64,000 nt of DNA from NCBI GenBank assembly GCA_050247075.1, contig JBFWUW010000001.1, positions 167,321 to 231,320 of the forward strand, in the 5' to 3' direction. Position numbers and translations under genes: made by a program. Under the pieces are notes generated by a model. The model ran no database searches. It was not told where the DNA came from and worked only from the letters and a program-made list of their open reading frames with translations. The stretch is from JBFWUW01 sp050247075. GTDB lineage: Bacteria > Planctomycetota > Planctomycetia > Pirellulales > JBFWUW01. Numbering within the stretch: position 1 is the first letter of the stretch; each line of letters begins with the position of its first letter. Shown here one piece after another: positions 35,144 to 42,658 of the stretch.

Positions 35144-35180
35144 GGATGGAAGCGACCGAATGCATTGTGGTGGCCCCGGC

Positions 35181-36764
35181 CTACTCTTCCGCTACATCAT
35201 CCTGGTAAAGCGGCAGATAGCGATAGTAAACCTCAAGGGTCATTACCGCCAGGGCCGTGCTGAGCAGCCGGCCCCCCGGATCGCAGTGGGTGCTGGCAAA
35301 GAACCAGCTTCCGTTTTCGTGCCCGCGAGTAGCTTGCGTTTTGAGCAGCATGGCCCGCATGTCGGCATGAAACCGCTCGAAGAAGCCGCCGCCATAATGA
35401 TGCAAGGCGGCCGTGGCGTAATAGTTGTAGTACATATCGTGATCGGACGGTCCCCACTGGTACAAGTTGACCATGCCGCGTTGCAAGGCGCGGTGCCGCC
35501 GCGGCCAGCCCTGATACATGCGGCAGAGCAGCCCCACGGCGGTCGTGGTATGTTCGCCGCCTGGCTTTTGATAGCCGTACAGGCTTCCCTCTTCGCTTTG
35601 CACCTGGTCGAGAAACTTGTTGGCGTTATGCAGCGCAATCGATGGCACGGACAATTGCGCCAGTTGCCCGGCTTTGAGCGCCATGAGTTGCCACCCGGTC
35701 ACGGTCATGTCGCCTGGCTCTTGCGGAATATACCTCCAGCCGCCCCCCTTGGGGTCTTGCGCATAGGCCACGTAGTCAATGGCCCCTTGCGCCCAGGGCC
35801 GCAGGTTTTCGTCCTTGGTCATGGCATAAGCCTCGCACAAGGCAATCGTGGCCAGCCCCTGCGCGTACATCGTGCCTTCCTGCAGATCAACGCCCTGCGG
35901 CGTTTCTATGGCCTTGTGGCTCAGGTAGTACAGCCCGCGACGTATCTGATCGGTGTATCGTCCGGAAGTGTGCGTTTCACCGGCGCCCAGCAAAGCCAGC
36001 AAGGCCACGGCCGTGGCACCGGTGGTCGTGCCAGCCGTCCCTGTATTGCGGCACATGTCGGGGCAGCGCTGTTCGTGCAGATGATTGAAGTTCCAGCTTC
36101 CGTCGGGCCGTTGATGGGCCACGATCCACTGCAATCCCTTTTGGATCGCCGCATCGCCCCGGCCATCGGCATCCCACTTGACGGCCAAATTGGAACGCGC
36201 GGCGGGCGAACGGCCTTCAAGACCGCCGCCCGTAGGGAGTTGGTTGGAGGCCAGCAAGGCTTCGATCGTCGTGGGGGGCAGTCCTAGTTGATTGGCCACG
36301 GGACCGCTAGGGGTCTGGTCCAACTCGTCGGAAGGGTCTGGCAAGGGCACCACCGCAACGTACTCCGCCGCGCTAAATCGTTCCGCGCTGGAATCGATGC
36401 TGGGCAGTTCCATTTGGCTGGCAATTTCCACCGACACCGGCTCGTCCTGGGTTGCCATGCTGGCTACCAAGGATCGGAGTGGATCGAAACTTTGGGTCTC
36501 GCTGATCCACAAGGCCAGCACGATCAGGGCCAAGGCATGCAAGATGGCGCTCGTCAGCCAGCCAGGCGGCGCAACGCCCCAAGCTCGCCACCCGCGACTG
36601 CGGCGAACCGCTTCGGTACGGGCCGAGTCCGGGCGCATCCGATCGGGAACGGCGCGAGCCGTCGGTATCGCCACGGGCCGCGGCAAGGAACCATTGGCCG
36701 GCGTACTCGGCAACGTCACCCCTGGGTTGGCGGCAAACCCAGATTGTGCGGCGTCGGGGGGCAT
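35181..36764 (-). CDS. Membrane-anchored squalene-cyclase/prenyltransferase-repeat protein
   Basis: 527 residues from the ATG at 36764 (a TTG at 36881 is also open). The N-terminus is Pro/Ala-rich, then a single membrane segment, WLTSAILHALALIVLALWI (around residue 70), leads to a C-terminal alpha/alpha-toroid of squalene-cyclase-type repeats: GLQWIVAHQRPDGSWNF, GLYYLSHKAIETP, AIDYVAYAQDPKGGGWRY, FLDQVQSEEGSLYGYQKPGG. The catalytic DxDD of terpene cyclases is not seen, so binding is as likely as catalysis. Proteins of this design are common in planctomycetes. It is followed by the rhomboid gene. Confidence 0.82.
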   Translation of the reverse strand: MPPDAAQSGFAANPGVTLPSTPANGSLPRPVAIPTARAVPDRMRPDSARTEAVRRSRGWRAWGVAPPGWLTSAILHALALIVLALWISETQSFDPLRSLVASMATQDEPVSVEIASQMELPSIDSSAERFSAAEYVAVVPLPDPSDELDQTPSGPVANQLGLPPTTIEALLASNQLPTGGGLEGRSPAARSNLAVKWDADGRGDAAIQKGLQWIVAHQRPDGSWNFNHLHEQRCPDMCRNTGTAGTTTGATAVALLALLGAGETHTSGRYTDQIRRGLYYLSHKAIETPQGVDLQEGTMYAQGLATIALCEAYAMTKDENLRPWAQGAIDYVAYAQDPKGGGWRYIPQEPGDMTVTGWQLMALKAGQLAQLSVPSIALHNANKFLDQVQSEEGSLYGYQKPGGEHTTTAVGLLCRMYQGWPRRHRALQRGMVNLYQWGPSDHDMYYNYYATAALHHYGGGFFERFHADMRAMLLKTQATRGHENGSWFFASTHCDPGGRLLSTALAVMTLEVYYRYLPLYQDDVAEE

Positions 36765-37046
36765 GTCGAGGTTTCCAGTACCGTCGGGTGAACGCTGTGC
36801 GGTCGCGAACCAGCCGCCATCTCTCCGTCTTGAAGTCACGATCGGCGGAGAAAATAACGCAAACCACGTTGGCTTAACCAATTATAGGACGTAAGGAACG
36901 CCTACGGCCATCATCAACTGCCAAGTCGGTCCGCCGGATAATCGTTATAATCGATACCGTTTCGTTGACGGATCCGCCTCGATTCGTCAACATTCGGCAT
37001 CATCCATCTGCCGTTGACATGACCTCGGGCTTGGTAGGGCTGATGC
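36765..37046. other. Divergent intergenic region, 5' part
   Basis: Part of the 356-base gap between divergent genes starting at 36764 and 37121. A TATAAT occurs at 36946-36951 without a matching -35 on the plus strand. No small gene or RNA structure was recognised. Confidence 0.35.
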
Positions 37047-37074
37047 TTGCGAGCCGTACCTATCGCCGTATAAT
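37047..37074 (+). promoter_or_regulatory. Putative sigma70-type promoter for the 37121 membrane protein gene
   Basis: TTGCGA (37047-37052), 16 bases, then a perfect TATAAT (37069-37074). A start near 37081 gives a leader of about 40 bases to the ATG at 37121. Confidence 0.48.
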
Positions 37075-37120
37075 GCCGGCACTTACGACACATCGACCCA
37101 ATTCTGGAAGCCAGGTTGCC

Positions 37121-38506
37121 ATGCCCGACGAACGCGCTACCGTGCGACGAGTCGCCTGGCGGGAAATCCTCCCGTGGCTGCTGTTGTTTCGCACGATTGG
37201 CGTGGCCTTGGCACTACGAAAAATGTTTCTGGCGGCTGTGGCAATCTTGCTGACCTGGGCGGGTTGGTCGATTTTGGCATACGCGTTTTCTGGTTATGCC
37301 GCTCAACAAAGCCCGCTTCCCGTAATGGTCGGTGCTGAGCCGGAAGGCGCATCGGTCGAACTTCCTTACGTCAACACGTTTAGCAGCCGGATTGAAGAGT
37401 ATCAGCGAACCCCGTGGTCGACCGACCTGCCAACATCTGCCCGCCTGATACCGGGCATCGGCGGCGCTACGTCGGAGGATAACCCTTGGACGTTGCAAGA
37501 TTGCATGGTTTCTCCCTGGCTTCGCCTCTCCGCGCCGGTTCGCCAGATTTTCATGGACCCCGACATGACCTGGGTGGGCCTGGCTTTCCATGCATCGTGC
37601 GCTTTGTGGGCGCTGTTTGTGTGGGCCTTGTTTGGCGGTATGATTTGTCGCCTGGCCGCGGTGGAATTGACCCGCGATGAAAAACCGTCGCTGGGCGCTG
37701 CTTGGGCGCACGTGCGGCCCAAATTGCTCGCATATATTGCCGCGCCGTTGCTGCCTTTGGTGGGCGTTCTGCTGGGAATTGTCTTTCTTAGCCCATTGGG
37801 GCTGTTGCTGCGGCTTGATGTAGGTTCCATCGTCGTCGGGGGGTTGTGGTGTCTGGTGCTGGTGGCCGGGTTGGTATTTGCCATTTTCATGGTCGGGTTG
37901 GTGTTTGGCTGGCCACTGATGTGGGGCGCCATTAGTGTCGAGGGACAAGACAGTTGGGATGCCCTCAATCGCACGTATTCCTACGTTTATCAACGCCCCT
38001 TGCAGTTCTTGTTTTATGTTTTGGTGAGCGGCGTGGTGGGGCTGTTGGGTTGGATGTTCGTCTCGCTGTTTGCCACGGGGGTCATCTACCTGGGAGAATG
38101 GGGCGTAAGCTGGTCCAGCGGCGGTGAGCGGATGCGAATCGTGGAAGACGCGGCCCCTGTTTCCATCCGCAATTACGATTGGACCGCGCCCACCGATTTG
38201 GCCGCCGCCGATGCGCCTTCCAAGCCGCTAAGGGCCGGCGCAACCATGGCCGCGGCTTGGACCGCGGGCGCGCGGTTGTTGGCGCTGGGCTTTGGCTACA
38301 GTTTTTTCTGGACGGCGGCGACAGGCATCTACTTGTTGTTGCGCAAAGATACGGACGACGCCCCACTGGATGAGATTGCCATCGACGCCCCCAGTAGCCC
38401 AACGCTTGCCCGAACGACAATATCGTCGAATGGAGAGGAGGGCGAAGTGTCGCCAGAAACGGCTAGCTCCTCGCGCGGTCAAAATCTGGCGAACAAGCCT
38501 GATTAG
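37121..38506 (+). CDS. Polytopic membrane protein of unknown function
   Basis: 461 residues with about six membrane segments, e.g. MFLAAVAILLTWAGWSILAY, FHASCALWALFVWALFGGMI, LPLVGVLLGIVFLSPLGLLL and FLFYVLVSGVVGLLGWMFVS. Between the first and second lies a periplasmic loop of about 110 residues. The pattern of a membrane-embedded core with RLAAVELTRDEKPSLGAAWAH after the second span recalls a conserved planctomycete membrane protein family without a known role. The ATG at 37121 fits a promoter-like sequence 47 bases upstream; longer frames from 36965 would precede that promoter. The last 60 residues are polar and probably cytoplasmic. Confidence 0.78.
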   Translation: MPDERATVRRVAWREILPWLLLFRTIGVALALRKMFLAAVAILLTWAGWSILAYAFSGYAAQQSPLPVMVGAEPEGASVELPYVNTFSSRIEEYQRTPWSTDLPTSARLIPGIGGATSEDNPWTLQDCMVSPWLRLSAPVRQIFMDPDMTWVGLAFHASCALWALFVWALFGGMICRLAAVELTRDEKPSLGAAWAHVRPKLLAYIAAPLLPLVGVLLGIVFLSPLGLLLRLDVGSIVVGGLWCLVLVAGLVFAIFMVGLVFGWPLMWGAISVEGQDSWDALNRTYSYVYQRPLQFLFYVLVSGVVGLLGWMFVSLFATGVIYLGEWGVSWSSGGERMRIVEDAAPVSIRNYDWTAPTDLAAADAPSKPLRAGATMAAAWTAGARLLALGFGYSFFWTAATGIYLLLRKDTDDAPLDEIAIDAPSSPTLARTTISSNGEEGEVSPETASSSRGQNLANKPD

Positions 38507-38509
38507 ATT

Positions 38510-38854
38510 TTAACCGGCGGCAAGCTGTAGTATCTCTCCCAGCCGAGCGTGGAATTCGCCTCGCGACAAGACCGCGTCACACCCCGCCGCCGCCGCGGCT
38601 TGCAGGCGATCGACTTGCCCATGCGGGCCAAAGGCGATCACTTTCGGCCGGGGAGAGCGGCTTTGCAATTCGGCCATGACATCGGCAAGCTCAAACCGGG
38701 CGGCCAGGTCCAGCAGCACCAGGCTGGCATCGGCCGACTTTTCGGCGAGTTGCGCGGGATTCCAAGCTACTTGCGCCGCCACTTGCGATTGTTGCGCGGC
38801 TGCGGTGACTTGTGACGAAAACATCAGATCATTGGTCAGCAGCAGCACGGACAT
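38510..38854 (-). CDS. Pseudo-receiver domain protein
   Basis: 114 residues that follow the receiver (CheY-like) strand and helix order: SVLLLTNDLMFSSQVTAAAQ, SLVLLDLAARFELADVMAEL, PKVIAFGPHGQVDRLQAA, CDAVLSRGEFHARLGEIL. The Asp in LVLLDLA matches the phosphorylation site, but the acidic pair after strand 1 is only partly kept (TND) and the conserved Lys after strand 5 is Arg (SRGEF). Normal phosphotransfer is therefore doubtful. The gene follows the PII gene by 20 bases on the same strand and is likely cotranscribed. A cytoplasmic regulatory partner of PII is a reasonable but unproven idea. Confidence 0.72.
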   Translation of the reverse strand: MSVLLLTNDLMFSSQVTAAAQQSQVAAQVAWNPAQLAEKSADASLVLLDLAARFELADVMAELQSRSPRPKVIAFGPHGQVDRLQAAAAAGCDAVLSRGEFHARLGEILQLAAG

Positions 38855-38874
38855 GGTGGTCCTCTTCGAATCGT

Positions 38875-39222
38875 TCAAACGGCACCCTGCCCGCGGGTCG
38901 GTTCGCCGATCTGGATGACTTCGTCCACCGGCAGCACGAAGATTTTACCGTCGCCAATGGTCCCTTCGGTGCCGGTGCGGGCGACGTTGCCCAGCACTTC
39001 CAGCGTGCGGTCCAGAAAGTCGTCGTTGACGACGATTTCCAGGGCGATCTTGCGCAGCAGATGGATCTTGTACTCGTGCCCGCGGTACATCTCCGTCCGG
39101 CCAAGCTGCCGGGCATAGCCCTGGGCGTCGCAAACCGTCATGCGCGTGACTCCGACTTTGTCGAGCGCCTCGCGGATGGTGTTCAGTTTGGTCGGTTGAA
39201 TGATGGCGATGACGAGCTTCAC
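38875..39222 (-). CDS. glnB: PII nitrogen regulatory protein
   Basis: 115 residues from a GTG at 39222, preceded by GGAGAAG. It begins KLVIAIIQPTKLNTIREAL, keeps the T-loop with Tyr51 in GRTEMYRGHEYKIHLL, and has the nucleotide-binding B-loop ARTGTEGTIGDGKIFVLPVD. PII proteins bind ATP, ADP and 2-oxoglutarate and control nitrogen enzymes and transporters. Tyr51 would allow uridylylation. The frame is open far upstream to 39966, but that part is an alternative reading of the oxidoreductase gene. No ammonium transporter is adjacent; a pseudo-receiver gene follows 20 bases later. Confidence 0.93.
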   Translation of the reverse strand: MKLVIAIIQPTKLNTIREALDKVGVTRMTVCDAQGYARQLGRTEMYRGHEYKIHLLRKIALEIVVNDDFLDRTLEVLGNVARTGTEGTIGDGKIFVLPVDEVIQIGEPTRGQGAV

Positions 39223-39278
39223 GTTGGCTTCTCCGGCGGCGGGCCGCCAGCTTGGGAACGTGTCCGACGGCCAAACCA

Positions 39279-40277
39279 TTATACGCGGCAGACTTTGCCC
39301 GTCGCGGCTGATTTTTCCGCCGCGGCCAGAACCGCCACCGCCGCGCGGGCTTCTTGCGGCGTGACCACGGACGAAGGCTCGCCGCGGGTGACGCAATCCA
39401 CGAAATGCTCGATCTCGCTGCGTAGCGCCCCGACGGGAGAGCCATGCATGCTGGGCCAATAGAGTGTGTCGGGGCAATCCACGCCCGCGGGACTTTGGAT
39501 GACGACGTTGGTGTCTCCGCCGTGGATGTAGGCGCTTCCTTCCGTGCCGATGAGTTCCATCTGCTCGTGAATCCGGAAGGGGGTTCCGTCGGGCAGAAAC
39601 CAGGCGTTCTCGATGACTCCAATGGCTCCATTGTCGAAACGGTACATGGCCCAGCCAATGTCGGGATACTTCAAATCGCGCTCGCTGTGCGTCAAGGCAT
39701 AAACGGTTTCCACCTGGGCACCCGTCATCCATAACATCAGGTCGGTGTCGTGGATGCCGTCCCCCAAGAGCGGGCCTATTTTCTCCAAGACGCCGCGGCT
39801 GCGCGCCGCTGGAATATTGCGCCGGGCGTACAGCGAGACAATCTTGCCCAATTCTCCCGACTGCACGCGCTGCCGCGTGACGGCATAGCGTGGATTGAAA
39901 CGGCAGATATGCCCCACCATGAGGATGCGGCCAGCCTTTTTGGCGGCGGCGATCATCCGGTCGCAATCGGCGACAGTTCTGGCCATGGGCTTTTCGACCA
40001 GGACATGTTTGCCCGCCTTCAACGCGGCAATCACCGGTTCGGCATGGTCGTCGACGTGCGTTACCACGCTGACAGCTTCAATTTGGGGATCGGCCAGCAG
40101 CTCGTGGTAGTCGCGGTAGTCGTGGGTTGCGCCAAACTGCTTCTTGAGTTGCTTGCGTCGTTTATCTTGGCGGCTGGCCAAGGCACGCAACTTCACATGG
40201 GGCAGCGCCGCCGCGACCTGGGCATGGTATTCACCAAAAAAGCCCAATCCGATCACGCCGTAGGTGATGCTGCGCAT
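39279..40277 (-). CDS. Gfo/Idh/MocA family oxidoreductase
   Basis: 332 residues. The Rossmann start ITYGVIGLGFFGEYHAQVAA, the HVLVEKPMARTVADCDRMI segment with the conserved EKP, and GDGIHDTDLMLWMTG place it in the Gfo/Idh/MocA family, which oxidises or reduces sugars and sugar derivatives with NAD(P). Unlike many planctomycete members it has no Tat signal, so it should be cytoplasmic. The ATG at 40277 lies one base after the TAG stop of the DUF1501 gene, so translation is probably coupled. The PII gene follows after 56 bases. Confidence 0.9.
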   Translation of the reverse strand: MRSITYGVIGLGFFGEYHAQVAAALPHVKLRALASRQDKRRKQLKKQFGATHDYRDYHELLADPQIEAVSVVTHVDDHAEPVIAALKAGKHVLVEKPMARTVADCDRMIAAAKKAGRILMVGHICRFNPRYAVTRQRVQSGELGKIVSLYARRNIPAARSRGVLEKIGPLLGDGIHDTDLMLWMTGAQVETVYALTHSERDLKYPDIGWAMYRFDNGAIGVIENAWFLPDGTPFRIHEQMELIGTEGSAYIHGGDTNVVIQSPAGVDCPDTLYWPSMHGSPVGALRSEIEHFVDCVTRGEPSSVVTPQEARAAVAVLAAAEKSAATGKVCRV

Positions 40278-40278
40278 G

Positions 40279-41700
40279 CTATGCCCTGCACAACTCGGCG
40301 ATCGGTTCGCCGAACGGCAAGATGGGCATGGGCCGTCCATGCAGATCCGGGAACGAATCGTCTTGGTTGATTCCCAGGTGGCGGTAGACCGTGGCCCACA
40401 AATCGTTGGGGGTCAGCGGCCGGTCGGCGGGAACTTCTCCCTTGGAGTTCGTCGAGCCGATCACCTGGCCCGTCCGCATTCCGCCGCCCGCCATGATGAG
40501 CGACATGGCTTGCGGCCAATGGTCGCGCCCTGGCTGCATCACACCGGTTTGCGATCCGGCCGTGCTGGAGATGCGCGGCGTGCGGCCAAACTCGCCCGTC
40601 ACCAGAATCAGCGTCCGTTTGTCGAGGCCGCGCTGGTACACATCTTCAATCAACGCCGTCACCACCTGGTCGTAAATCGGCAGGCGGACGTGCAGATCGT
40701 CCCAGATATGGCAATTGACCGCGTGCGAATCCCAGTTGTACACGCCCTGTTTTAGTTGCGGCACGCCCGACTGGTACGGGTTTTCCATGACCACGCTAAC
40801 AAAGCTTACGCCGGCTTCCACCAACCTTCGAGCCATCAGCGCCCGCTGGCCCCAGCAGTGCCGGCCGTAGCGGTCACGGATGGCGTCTGGTTCTTGCGAC
40901 AGATCAAAGGCATTCTTGGCGCGGTCGCTGGTGAGCATGCTCACCGCCCGTTGCTGAAATCCGTCCATCGACTCCATCAGCCGCGAGGAATCTATGTTGT
41001 GCTGAATCCGATCGAGTGAAGCCAACAATTTGGTGCGGTCGTCGATGCGGCCAGCCAGTCCCGCCGTGGGAGCGACGTTCGGCACGACAAAATTGGGCGC
41101 GGTGGGATCGCCTTCCACCGTAAACGGCATGTAGGCCTGGCTGAGGTACGCGGACCCTTGGGCAAAGGTATGGCCGCTGCGTCCGCCTGGATTCATCGAG
41201 ACATAATTTGGGATGCCATTGTCTCGGTGTTCGCGGCATTTGGCCACGATGGAACCGGTGGCCGGCGCATCGTTGACCGTATTAACTGGCGTGTTGGGAA
41301 TGCGCCCCGTCATCAGGCGCTTGTGCCCGCCGCCATGGTCGGCGAAATCGTGCGAGATCGAACGGACGATATTGAACTTGTCGGCAATGCTGGCATGCCG
41401 GGGCAACATCTCGCAGATGTCCATGCCCGGCACCTTCGTACCGATGGGCTTGAAGATGCCCCGATAGTCCGCAGGCGCGTTGGGCTTGAGGTCGTACATA
41501 TCCATGTGGGGCGGACCGCCGGGCAGCCACACAAAGATGATGCTGGTATCTTGGTCGGGCGTTGTCCCTTCAGCCGCAGCCGCCGCGGATTGCAGCCGCA
41601 ACAAGTCGGGCAAAGCCAAGCCCCCTACTCCTAGCATACCCGCAGCCAGAAACTCGCGACGGGTCGTGGGGCCAGCGCAATGACGGCGTTGCTTGGTCAT
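40279..41700 (-). CDS. DUF1501 protein with twin-arginine signal
   Basis: 473 residues. The Tat-type signal is PTTRREFLAAGMLGVGGLAL. Family features are IFVWLPGGPPHMDMYDLKPN, IVRSISHDFADHGGGHKRLM, NWDSHAVNCHIWDDLH, VTGEFGRTPRIS and GRDHWPQAMSLIMAGGGM. No PSD1 cytochrome accompanies it; instead it is followed immediately by a Gfo/Idh/MocA oxidoreductase. It starts a minus-strand run that ends with the PII and pseudo-receiver genes. Confidence 0.92.
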   Translation of the reverse strand: MTKQRRHCAGPTTRREFLAAGMLGVGGLALPDLLRLQSAAAAAEGTTPDQDTSIIFVWLPGGPPHMDMYDLKPNAPADYRGIFKPIGTKVPGMDICEMLPRHASIADKFNIVRSISHDFADHGGGHKRLMTGRIPNTPVNTVNDAPATGSIVAKCREHRDNGIPNYVSMNPGGRSGHTFAQGSAYLSQAYMPFTVEGDPTAPNFVVPNVAPTAGLAGRIDDRTKLLASLDRIQHNIDSSRLMESMDGFQQRAVSMLTSDRAKNAFDLSQEPDAIRDRYGRHCWGQRALMARRLVEAGVSFVSVVMENPYQSGVPQLKQGVYNWDSHAVNCHIWDDLHVRLPIYDQVVTALIEDVYQRGLDKRTLILVTGEFGRTPRISSTAGSQTGVMQPGRDHWPQAMSLIMAGGGMRTGQVIGSTNSKGEVPADRPLTPNDLWATVYRHLGINQDDSFPDLHGRPMPILPFGEPIAELCRA

Positions 41701-41907
41701 TATTTACTCGGCGGGGTCGTAAAGGCGGGAACCAATAAACCAGCTTTGGTTTGTTCCGCTATTCTCTTATCGACCAGGGGGGCGTGTCAACCTTTTCCAA
41801 GCTAAAAGGTTGGGAGCGCATGGGGAATTCAGCCCAGATGGGACGACCACGGCAATTAAGCAAGACGGGTCGCAAGTGAGTTGTGGGCAAGATATTATCG
41901 AATGGCC

Positions 41908-42204
41908 CTAATTCTCGCCATTCTCCTTGTTGCCTTCCACTTGGCGTTGAAGAGCGTCGCGTTCGCGGCGGGTCGCTTCCAGGTCAAACATCAGGTACTT
42001 CATATCGAGCCGAAGCTGGCTCAACGCCTCTTGCACAAGGTTCAGAATACGCCGGCGGCGGCGAGTGCTTTCCACGACCTGCTGATAGGCCGGATCCAAT
42101 TTTATCCGAATGTCGGCCGGCAATTGGGCCAGTATGATCCCCAAGTCCGCGATTTCCACGGGAAGATCCTCGGTGGCCGGTGCTACCCGCGATGACTGGC
42201 TCAT
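41908..42204 (-). CDS. Small coiled-coil protein of unknown function
   Basis: 98 residues, no family recognised. The N-terminal third is acidic and Pro/Leu-rich (LPVEIADLGIILAQLPADIR). It is followed by a strongly charged helix, VESTRRRRRILNLVQEALSQ, and a coiled-coil-like C-terminus, DLEATRRERDALQRQVEG. AAGAGA about ten bases upstream supports the ATG at 42204. The protein is probably cytoplasmic. It stands alone between DUF1501 and the large glycosidase-like gene; the 207 bases downstream to 41700 show nothing else. Confidence 0.65.
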   Translation of the reverse strand: MSQSSRVAPATEDLPVEIADLGIILAQLPADIRIKLDPAYQQVVESTRRRRRILNLVQEALSQLRLDMKYLMFDLEATRRERDALQRQVEGNKENGEN

Positions 42205-42513
42205 GGTGTGGGTCTCTTAGGGGCAATTTCTGTGATAGCACTCTAAAAAGCACGCCGCGTGCCAACACGTTTGCAGCGGAGGTCCAATTTCTCCAACTCG
42301 TTGCCTTTCCTTTAGTTAAACAACTTTTTGTAATTTTGGCCAGCAACGGGCTGTGAAAAAAGTCAACGTCCGCTGAACTGGCGGCAGCTCGCAAATGCTG
42401 CTACAAGCACGCGTTACGTCACCCCGACATCATTCGCTGGCGGTCGTGGCGTTTTTGCATCAGCCAAGGGACTGGTTGGTTCGTAGAACACGGTAGGAGG
42501 CTACCGCCTCTTA

Positions 42514-42613
42514 GGAACTGGGTCGGGATAACACTTCGTCCGAGAACCCCTCATCCCATTGGGAGACGCCGGGTGAGGGAGAACAATCATCGAAGTTATT
42601 CCGGACCAGTTCC
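42514..42613. repeat. 100-nt imperfect palindromic element
   Basis: GGAACTGGGTCGGGATAAC... (from 42514) and ...GTTATTCCGGACCAGTTCC (to 42613) form long imperfect arms, extended inward by CTTCG/CGAAG. The core holds a CCCCTCATCCC...GGGTGAGGG palindrome. It lies 45 bases before the glycosidase-like gene. The rest of the 454-base gap 42205-42658 holds only a short interleaved palindrome GGTAGGAGGCTACCGCCTC (42492-42510). Confidence 0.75.
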
Positions 42614-42658
42614 GTCCCACTTGCAAGTCAGAACCTCGTTCGCATGGAAGCCGTCGAT

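Noticed and set aside
36946..36951. TATAAT between divergent genes as a promoter
   Set aside because: No -35-like hexamer lies 15-19 bases upstream on the plus strand, and a better promoter is found at 37047-37074.
38875..39966. A 363-codon minus-strand frame that includes the PII protein
   Set aside because: Everything before the GTG at 39222 is an out-of-frame reading of the oxidoreductase gene with Arg/His-rich, implausible composition. Only the last 115 codons are the PII gene.
42492..42510. GGTAGGAGGCTACCGCCTC, interleaved palindromes that look like a tiny pseudoknot
   Set aside because: The loops are too short for a real pseudoknot. It may be a relic of a family A repeat, but the match is too small to claim.
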